64,000 nucleotides of DNA from Phaeotremella fagi (taxonomy: Eukaryota > Basidiomycota > Tremellomycetes > Tremellales > Phaeotremellaceae). Location: assembly GCA_001599715.1 (NCBI GenBank), contig BCHU01000007.1, forward strand, positions 191,586 to 255,585. Direction: 5' to 3'. Made by a program: the position numbers and the translations under genes. Positions 57,263 to 64,000 of this stretch are shown here, piece by piece. The notes beneath the pieces are model-generated. The model worked only from the letters and a program-made list of their open reading frames with translations, did not search any database and was not told the DNA's origin. Numbering within the stretch: the stretch's first letter is position 1; each line of letters opens with the position of its first letter.

Positions 57263-58234
57263 TCAATGACCGCCACAAGCGGGACAAGACATTGTACCCC
57301 TCTCAAAAGCGATCTGAGCATTTCTGATATGATGATTCTGCTTTTGAAGTCTCCATTCCGAGAACCAAGATAGCACCCCTTCCTTTACTTGTTCAAGACA
57401 TTCCGATTCCTCCTCAATACTCTGAGTGAGCGAATAACGTCCTACACCGTAGAACGACCATGAAGGAGCTTTTCTGATCTTGGAAGGCCATTTCCTGATA
57501 GTACCAGTCTCCATGATCATTTCCTTGATCATCTTTATCTGTATATCTACGTCACTCATTTCTCTACCTTTCTTCTTCTTCTTTTGAATCGCATTGATTT
57601 CCGCCACCCTTTGATATTCTCCTGTTTTAGTGAAGCTGACGTTGTGATGAAGAGAGCGAATACTGGGTATCCGGAGTTGAGGATTGTAATTGTGATAGGT
57701 GATACTTTCTAGCTTGTCGCAACTGCGCCAAATACCTCCAGGATGAATGTAGAATATGTCTTCCTCGTCACACTCATCAACCTCAGCGAAATCACAACAT
57801 ACATGTCTGATGTTTTTCAAAACCCTTGCATTCGTAAAAGTTCCAGATTTGACTAGATCAAGAGTAGCCGATTTTGATAGGAAAGAGATTTTTCGAAGAC
57901 GTGGAAAGTATGAATGAGAAATTGCACATCCGTTGTCCCAGTTCGGAGCACCGTAAACCAAGATACACTCTATATCTTCAGGATAGACTCGTCTTGGACC
58001 AAACGCTTTTTGTATAACTTTTTCTTCACCTTCCCATTCGAAATCTCTGATTATATAGATGCAAGTGCCATCTTTCTTGATTGGTAGAAGTCGTTCCATG
58101 TATGGTTGACATGCTTCCCAAGCACCTATTGAGCATTGTTGAATCGCAGAAAGTGTCTTCCAACTTGAAGCTAGGTATGCTTCGTGACAAATCTTTTGGA
58201 GAATTTCAAAAGGAATTGCAGATTTGTGGGACAT
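57263..58234 (-). CDS. F-box-like protein, paralogue 1 (323 aa)
   Basis: I chose the ATG at 58232-58234 (MSHKSAIPFEILQKICHEAY) because the neighbouring paralogue starts at the corresponding place; the frame is open upstream but without similarity. Residues 7-50 (IPFEIL-x2-IC-x2-AY...W-x-TL-x4-CS-x-W) resemble an F-box-like helix set. The middle has ECILVYGAPNW, FPRLRKISFLSKSATLDLV and IRHVCCDFAEVDEC, a degenerate strand/loop pattern like leucine-rich-repeat-type scaffolds. The C-terminus has SWSFYGVGRY, SWFSEWRLQK, FERGTMSCPACGGH with a CxxCGG end. No introns evident. Function unknown; an adaptor role in ubiquitin ligation is only suggested. Confidence 0.65.
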   Translation of the reverse strand: MSHKSAIPFEILQKICHEAYLASSWKTLSAIQQCSIGAWEACQPYMERLLPIKKDGTCIYIIRDFEWEGEEKVIQKAFGPRRVYPEDIECILVYGAPNWDNGCAISHSYFPRLRKISFLSKSATLDLVKSGTFTNARVLKNIRHVCCDFAEVDECDEEDIFYIHPGGIWRSCDKLESITYHNYNPQLRIPSIRSLHHNVSFTKTGEYQRVAEINAIQKKKKKGREMSDVDIQIKMIKEMIMETGTIRKWPSKIRKAPSWSFYGVGRYSLTQSIEEESECLEQVKEGVLSWFSEWRLQKQNHHIRNAQIAFERGTMSCPACGGH

Positions 58235-58468
58235 ACTGTAAATATTTGTAGGGGTTGAATTACAGTAGCTATGTACAATAGGACAATGCGTATCAAATGA
58301 AAATAATGTGAGACCCAACTACAAAGTGAAAACCGTCACAAAAGGGAGAGCAGTCACAAAGGAGCTTCTTGTCCGTTCACTGCTACATACTGTAACCCTT
58401 CAAACACTCTCTTCTACCCCTCTCGTCTCATCCAATAAAGTTGCTCGCAGGTAGTCAGCACTAGAGAT
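58235..58468. promoter_or_regulatory. Spacer between F-box-like paralogues with TACAGTA-type heptamers
   Basis: Short region. TACTGTA/TACAGTA occurs at 58234-58240 (overlapping the start codon), 58261-58267 and 58388-58394. It should act as the promoter of paralogue 1 and the 3' region of paralogue 2. Confidence 0.35.
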
Positions 58469-59488
58469 TCATTGTAACCTACCTCCACAAGCCTTGCAAC
58501 AAAACTTTCCAACGTCTCCTCTTTCAAAATTCAAAACTCCACCTCTAATGGCTTTTGTATGCGGCCATTCTCTCCACTCGGTAAACCAGGATGAGACAGC
58601 AGCATCGAGCATGGCAGGTGTGTTGTCACGATAAGAAGTCGTCGCCTTATCAATCCCATAGAATGTCCATGAAAGTTTACCCTGATGAGTTTCACGACGA
58701 TCGGATTGAGATATGAGTCGCTTCAGTTGATTTACCCTTTGAAGGAATGATGGTGGTGTGACGAGTTCATCTTTGATCTTAAACTTGAGCTCCGTTCCGT
58801 CTCCTCTACCTTGATTGTCCGATTTCGAATCGGTCGTTGGGGTAGTGTGAATGACTGTACAGGGATGGAAACTGACGTGATGGGCAACCGAATTGAATCC
58901 TCGTCCTGGGATGTCGGTAGTGATACCATGGTATGTGACATCCTCCAAGAATGCAATACCTTGGAGGAACAGTTAAACAACTTTACGCATTTCCTGTGCC
59001 TCAACGATAGTAGGGTGAATGTTTGTGAAATCGAAGCAGACATTACTAATACCTTTCAAACATAACCCCTTCGACAAAGGTAGCTGTTTTATTGAATCTG
59101 GACGCAAAGCTTTAGAAGTGATCACCAAGCTTCGAACTCTTGGCCAAATCGTCCTTGGAAGCTCATCGAACAGATTTTTGTTGGGGATACTGGCAAAAAT
59201 GATATATTCGACTTTAGCGTTGTGTTGATATTCGGTGATTTGCTTGCCCGAGCTACATGACGATCGTCTCGGAAAATTCAAAATTTCATTCTGACTGTCG
59301 TCTTCAATCACTAATACTGGCTCTAAATACTTCTCGCAAATCTCAAAAGCCTCCGTCGAACAACTTGAAAGAACAGTAAGTAGCTTCCAGTCTGATTTAA
59401 CATATGCTTCGCGACAGATTTGATCGAATATATCAGAGGGAATAGGTCTTCCACTTGTTTCGAATGGTTTGAAATGTAGCTGAGACAT
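58469..59488 (-). CDS. F-box-like protein, paralogue 2, with an in-frame stop probably removed by a 27-base intron
   Basis: Start at MSQLHFKPF (59488). Shared features with paralogue 1: IPSDIFDQICREAYVKSDWKLLTVLSSCS, VEYIIFASIPN, WPRVRSLVITSKAL and ISNVCFDFTNIHP. After the stop come VTYHGI, LSWTFYGIDKA, SWFTEWREW, LNFERGDV and CCKACGG. A TAA at 58973-58975 breaks the frame, yet the downstream half is in the same frame. Removing 58960-58986 (GTAAAG...TTTAAC...CCAAG, 27 bases) deletes the stop, keeps the frame (ATG C|GT ATT GCA) and gives 330 aa, close to the 323 aa of paralogue 1. Otherwise it is a pseudogene by one nonsense change. Confidence 0.55.
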
Positions 59489-60129
59489 GTTACAGATGTC
59501 GATAGAATGAAGAGAATAAAGCAGATTGTGAAGGAGAAGGATTTTTATGCCAAGTCTGGCTTCCTTCAGCCTCGAGGCCAAGGGCTTGTGGCAGCAAAGA
59601 GAATCCTCATGAAAATGCACACAGGCTGAATCCGGTATCCACACCATCCACCGGGTTAGATTTGACAACCTTTCAGTCAATACTGGTGAAAATTAAATAA
59701 GCAGACGAGATCTAATGCTTAAATAGGTTTTGGAAAACCAAGTAAACCTGCATCAGTGATGTAGAAACCCGGAGTGGACAAGGGGTTTTAGAGCTGAAGA
59801 GCACTTGTACAGTCGCAAAACATTTTCCCGAATAAAACTTCAAGGATTTGACTATACTGCACTGTATTTACCGATTCATTTCTTACTGTGAAGTCTCCTT
59901 TATGAAGATTACAAACTAGATATGGGTAATAAAGGATATATTGTGAATGAAAATAGTAGAAATCTTTTTTAATTCTCCTTTGTTGGGGATGGAGCAGAGA
60001 AGGCGAGTGGAGCAGGGAATTATGGACTGATAATCTGAAAGTCCCAATATTTTTCTTACTTTCTTTCTCTCTCACTTTTGCCACCAATCAATTTTGGAAT
60101 CAATAAGTATCAACCAAATCACAGGTAAA
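59489..60129. promoter_or_regulatory. Divergent intergenic region
   Basis: 641 bases between divergent starts. AT-rich in the middle (59880-59970). A pyrimidine-rich leader (TTTCTTTCTCTCTCAC) precedes 60130, together with a possible leader intron acceptor (ATCACAGGTAAAATG). No gene. Confidence 0.35.
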
Positions 60130-60999
60130 ATGCCCAACCAAGATTCTCCTTCATATGAAGACACTGTCCCTGGTTCTTCCAAAGACACTGTTTCCCAAGA
60201 TGGGAACAATACTTCGTCTAGATTACCTGATTCATTCGACAAAGATGAAGGATATACCAATCAAGAGCTATCTGGTTCTTCTCAGACTGCTGGTTCTTCA
60301 AACTTGTTAGGTGAATCAACCTCCACTCAACTCGACAACAGAGAAACCCCACCTCCAGACAATTTTGGTTCAGCTCTTACACACGTTATCTTACCTGGTG
60401 ATTGGGAGGCTGCTGATTTCCTTTCAGATGAAGAGAAAGAATATTTCAAGCATTCAGTCATACTTGAGTGTTATGATAATTTTGGTGAGTCTGATATACC
60501 AAGATTCCTAGATAAATGGGCTTTCTTACGCAAAACTCAAATATACACAAGAGGTTCAATGAAAATTCATGATATCACAATATATGAATCAGTCATTGCT
60601 GGGAGTTTGACCTGTGAAACAGGTCTCACACTGGGAGGTTCTTTGTGGATTACAGGTAGTAGAGGCTCAGAGAAACCAGAACACTCTCTTTTTCTCCCAC
60701 ACGGCTGTATTGCCTATGGAAGCATTAGAGTTGATGGAAATGTGAAGTGTGGACGATTCAGCGATATTAAAGGGTTGCTCAAAGTTAAAGGAGAACTTAG
60801 TCTGGAAGAGAAAACTGTTCTGATTTTGGCTGAAGGTGCTGAAGTCTCTTCACTTTCAGGTCCCATCTCTTCAATTATTCAGGCATCTAAAAGTTTTACT
60901 TGTGTTGACATGGAGAATTTTCAAGGATGTTTGGAGGTTGATGGTAAGGGTGTCAAAGGTGATTTGGAGCTGTCAAGTAAGGCACTTAAAGAAAAGTAG
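60130..60999 (+). CDS. Hypothetical protein with a beta-solenoid-like C-terminal half (289 aa)
   Basis: Starts at MPNQDSPSYEDTV (TAAAATGCCC); the upstream open frame has no ATG. The first about 80 residues are disordered (Ser, Thr, Asp). Then a helical region (WEAADFLSDEEKEYFKHS, IPRFLDKWAFLRK). Residues about 150-285 consist of short strands separated by glycines in a regular rhythm: RGSMKIHDITIYESVIAG, SLTCETGLTLGGSLWITG, IAYGSIRVDGNVKCGRF, IKGLLKVKGELSLEEKT and GCLEVDGKGVKGDLELS. This G-x-I/L-x-V-x-G pattern resembles bactofilin-like or other right-handed beta-helix folds. No family is assigned; similarity is of pattern only. Confidence 0.6.
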   Translation: MPNQDSPSYEDTVPGSSKDTVSQDGNNTSSRLPDSFDKDEGYTNQELSGSSQTAGSSNLLGESTSTQLDNRETPPPDNFGSALTHVILPGDWEAADFLSDEEKEYFKHSVILECYDNFGESDIPRFLDKWAFLRKTQIYTRGSMKIHDITIYESVIAGSLTCETGLTLGGSLWITGSRGSEKPEHSLFLPHGCIAYGSIRVDGNVKCGRFSDIKGLLKVKGELSLEEKTVLILAEGAEVSSLSGPISSIIQASKSFTCVDMENFQGCLEVDGKGVKGDLELSSKALKEK

Positions 61000-61376
61000 T
61001 CAGTGGTTGTAGTCTGTTTGTTCAAATCAATGTATGCTTGGAGAATTTGTTGCCTATGGGGTTTTGGGTGACTTGCGTCCTAAGTGTCCCCTCTTGACCT
61101 GGTCTTCTCAGCTGGTAAAATGTCTTTATCAATTATTGCCACAGCTTCACTTGCAAGTCAAGTCAGGTCATCCTTTGTGCTAGATAATATATAGCCAGAG
61201 GCAGTAGAAATCCCTTCTTTTCGAGAAAACTGACTTCCAATTTTGTTGCCTTCCTACACTAGCCCAACGTGTTTCTACTTTCTACCTTCTACTTATTTTT
61301 TCTCGCCACTCTTTCCAAATACATCCACTCAGCCTCATAACTGTAAGTTACAAAGCAAACCAATATCCAATAGAAA
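61000..61376. other. Intergenic region
   Basis: 377 bases, no gene. Pyrimidine-rich, ending in a CA-rich leader before the ATG at 61377. Confidence 0.4.
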
Positions 61377-61816
61377 ATGTCCAAAATATCCACCGATAAA
61401 GTTCTCAGCCAATGGGAATCGTTTGAGTGGGATTTCGAGGTAGACGATTCATCAGAAGACCCCTCTATCAAAGCTAAACATCCGGAGGGACAATTCAGTT
61501 TCAGCCTCTCAGCCCACGAATGGGACCACTCTCGGTTGTGGCTACGTGTAGAAGGAGATAGAAGTGTCAAAACTGAACATTTTAAAATACCAACAACTGG
61601 TCGGAGCTCGTAACCTGTTTTTCCACGAGAGAAGCTCCGTCATACGCCAGTTTATGCTCAATTCTAGACGAGTGGTATTTCCCTCAAAGACAATTTTCGC
61701 TCCAACAGATGTCAGAAGAGCACCACGACAGGTGGACTTCATTCAAACAGTCTAGTACCAAGATCATCTCTAAGAAGTTTCACGAGTGGGCCGAGGGGCA
61801 ATGCAAGAAGGAATAG
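61377..61816 (+). CDS. Hypothetical small two-exon protein
   Basis: Exon 1 starts MSKISTDKVLSQWESFEWDF (AAAATGTCC) and contains HPEGQFSFSLSAHEWDHSRLWLR. The frame would stop at 61611, but a different frame downstream looks more protein-like: SILDEWYFPQRQF, SLQQMSEEHHDRWTSFKQSS and KKFHEWAEGQCKKE, ending at TAG 61814-61816. A splice CGT|GTAGAA...CGGAG|CTC (about 62 bases) would join them in phase, giving about 126 aa. The donor is only fair and the acceptor unusual, so the join is tentative. Tryptophan-rich and hydrophilic; no family recognised. Confidence 0.45.
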
Positions 61817-62358
61817 ATGCTGGTTGTTGTTGCTGTTGTAAGAAGAGTAATCGATGGGCGAGTTTTCTGCGGGTCCGTATATACTGTATGCATGTCAAAT
61901 TAGGATGGATTTACATTGTTAGCTACCCTCAAGATTGACACAGGCCTTGGCACGTCGATACTGTTGACCAATTCTTGGCTTCAGTTAGTTGGGCACCGTG
62001 CTTCTGTCCGAACATGTTGTAAAACGCCACAATGCAGTACTGTATCCTCTGACGTTGACTGTACGTATGACAGAAATTGCATGAGACAAACCTCAAGCCG
62101 ACACACTCAGCTCTCAAGCTACCAAGTATTTCGTGTTCCTCACACTATACCTTCTTCTAGCCTTTACTTCAGATCTTTCCAAATGTATTTCCGCCGACCA
62201 TCCATAACCGTAAGAAATTACAAAAACAAAGGAAATATGTATATGTAAAGTACAATGAAACAAAGGAAAAGGAAATTGATTAGATGACATACATGAAATT
62301 AGGGTTTCTAAAAACACCAAGTTAGTATCCTCATTGTCACGCGAAGATCGATAGTCAC
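61817..62358. other. Convergent spacer
   Basis: 542 bases between the small gene and the transporter's 3' end. TACTGTA occurs at 61882-61888 and 62038-62044. Frames on both strands have no domain similarity. Confidence 0.4.
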
Positions 62359-64000
62359 TCACTGCCAATCAGTCAAATCGTCGAAAGAATTTTCGAACAA
62401 GACAGCTTGATCGATACCCTCAGCCAAGAGTCGTTCGGTGAGCAAAGCCCTGTATCTGGCAGCATCTTGAATGTTCATAATAGACATATCCTGAATATCT
62501 GCCGGAAGACCTAGTGCTTGTCTTCGTTTGACCTGGCCAACATTCTTCCATTTGAGGTAAAGAGCCATGATGATGCACATGACGAAGAGTAGACACCAAC
62601 ATGCGACGTTACTGTAGATTCCAGTTTGATAATATCTAAAGAGTCAGATTGAGCCGAAAGATTCGTAACTCACGGTGCTTCATTGGAGTAGTATAACTGT
62701 GGCCCAACGATCTGAGAACGAGAAGAGCATCAGCTGTTGGCCAGGAAATTTGGATGAACTTTGGGTATTACTTACGTTTCCGACACATTCTGAAAGATTG
62801 AAGCAAGTCAGTACACATTAATGTGGCGAAACTTAAACTGCCACTCACGTCCAACAAATAGGCAGGCAGTGATCATCACACGCTTGGTAGTACCAGATTG
62901 GTTCAAAGCCGACCAAGCGTAGAGAAGTGGTTCTAAATCATACAGTCAGACACATTGACGGTCAAGTTTTATCACTTACGAAGAGCAGGGTAGGCATATG
63001 AGATATAGTAACAAGCCATCAAACCAGCTAGGTTGTTACGAGGACAGTAGAGTAGTCCCACAGCACCACCGACACAAGGTAAAATGAGGACACAGATTAC
63101 GATGAAACGGATCTTGATGCGATTGGTGACAAAGATGGCGCCCAAAAGTAAAAGAATACCTTCAACTCCATGAGGGATTTGGAACAAGCTCGCCTACGTT
63201 TCGTTTGTTAGACTTATCACTACAGAATGTAACTATAAACTCACAGTGAATGAATCGTAGCCAAAACCTGTTTGTGTTAACTCGATTCAATGACGATACA
63301 TACCTTTGGTAATCAAACCACCGAATGTACCAAAACCTCCTGATGGTGTGGCGACCAGGCTAAATTACCATGCTTAGCAAAGAGTAGAGAATGCAGCCGA
63401 ACAGGACTTACAAAAACATGACCGTCCACATGTATGTCTTAGGATCTCGCAAGGTCTCCCAGCATTGATCCCACTTCCATTTCGAGGACTGAGAGCATGA
63501 TGAGCGATACGGACAGCGGGATATATCATTTGGGCACACGTACCTTGGTACCCATATTGTTTTCACGGATTCTCTCGAGAGCAATGAGTCTATCGTTCCC
63601 GTTACTAAGGAATGGAGCGGTGGTGGGAGAGTTTGGAAGCATGTAGTAGACCAATGGTACGAAAATTAGTGAGAATGACCCCAAGAACAGGAAGATTCCC
63701 TGGTACGCTTTTACGGTTGTGTTCCCAGTTCGTGCGATACCTTGACCAACTCCGTATGACATCAAGGGACCTGTGAATGATATTCAGTACGGCTATGGAC
63801 ATTGTGGCAAGCCAAAAACTCACCGATAATAGATTGTGTACTTAAAGAGATTTGATAAGCAATCTAATTAATCGTTAACACAATTTCTATTGTATCATCA
63901 ACAATACACCCACAGTACGATACGATTGTTCACGACGAGTCCACCACATTTGAGTGATCAAAATGAATGACGGTAGCTGAAGAGTCATCTGTCAGTTGAA
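62359..64000 (-). CDS. MFS anion:cation symporter, Dal5/Tna1-type (5' end outside window)
   Basis: Plasma-membrane permease of the allantoate/nicotinate type. Visible parts run from mid-protein to the C-terminus: YGVGQGIARTG, FLFLGSFSLIFVPLVYYMLPNSP, SLIALERIRENNMGTK, KWKWDQCWETLRDPKTYMW, TPSGGFGTFGGLITKGFGYDSF, SLFQIPHGVEGILLLLGA, YYISYAYPALR and EPLLYAWSALNQSGTTKRV. The last gives VGNIVGPQLYYSNEAPYYQ and is a hallmark of the Dal5 branch (N..G.TKR, G..QAP.Y). At least seven hydrophobic segments are seen. The soluble tail (RYRALLTERLLAEGIDQAV) ends with DLTDWQ, TGA 62359-62361. About nine introns. The substrate cannot be deduced. Confidence 0.88.

Noticed and set aside
1..64000. CRISPR arrays, rRNA, intact transposons, telomeric repeats
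   Set aside because: No regularly spaced direct repeats, no rRNA-like conserved blocks, no transposase or reverse transcriptase motifs and no TTAGGG-type arrays were seen on reading both strands.

Overview
The window looks like nuclear DNA of a basidiomycete yeast, most probably a tremellomycete (Cryptococcus/Kwoniella type). Genes are packed on both strands and cut by many short introns (about 50-70 bases) with GTAAGT/GTGAGT-like donors, CTGAC/CTAAC-like branch sites and CAG/TAG acceptors. The conserved proteins (Smc4, Rad16, Nip1/eIF3c, Rgd2, Msb1, Sro7, Hem13, Coq8, Rib3) all have fungal architecture. No rRNA, tRNA, CRISPR array, bacterial operon or intact transposon was recognised. The genus assignment is inference.

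Layout. 1-12.6 kb is a housekeeping block: the 3' part of an F-BAR/DEP/RhoGAP gene (Rgd2-like), COQ8 and HEM13 diverging from one short promoter, and SMC4. 13-15.4 kb is an accessory patch holding a small hypothetical gene, a split member of cysteine family 1 and a spliced gene of unknown function. 15.5-21.4 kb holds RIB3, a Cld1/ABHD5-type lipid hydrolase, an Erf4-like palmitoyltransferase subunit and dephospho-CoA kinase. 21.4-27.5 kb is a second accessory block with three tandem members of cysteine family 1. MSB1 follows. 31.8-33.7 kb holds four units of cysteine family 2, then come RAD16, a fifth family-2 gene and a small spliced gene. 40.4-54.7 kb is conserved again: SRO7, NIP1, a probable PUF RNA-binding protein, a complex I NDUFB10-type subunit and MEMO1. 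55-62 kb is a third accessory block: an internally duplicated protein, two F-box-like paralogues, a possible beta-solenoid protein and a small spliced gene. The window ends inside a Dal5-type anion transporter gene.

Function. The conserved genes fall into loose themes: Rho polarity and exocytosis (Rgd2, Msb1, Sro7, Erf4), mitochondrial and cofactor metabolism (Coq8, Hem13, complex I, Rib3, Cab5, Cld1-like) and chromosome maintenance (Smc4, Rad16). Nothing shows that they are co-regulated as clusters, apart from the COQ8/HEM13 divergent promoter and ACGCGT boxes upstream of SMC4, RAD16 and SRO7.

The most novel content is the accessory genes. Family 1 (four loci) joins a conserved W/RPYxF domain to a six-cysteine module whose spacing resembles a stretched Zn2Cys6 cluster. 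Family 2 (five units) has a C-x2/4-C...CSxxH signature. Both look like lineage-specific expansions. Two accessory genes contain in-frame TAA codons: one may be removed by a 27-base intron, the other separates two homologous domains.
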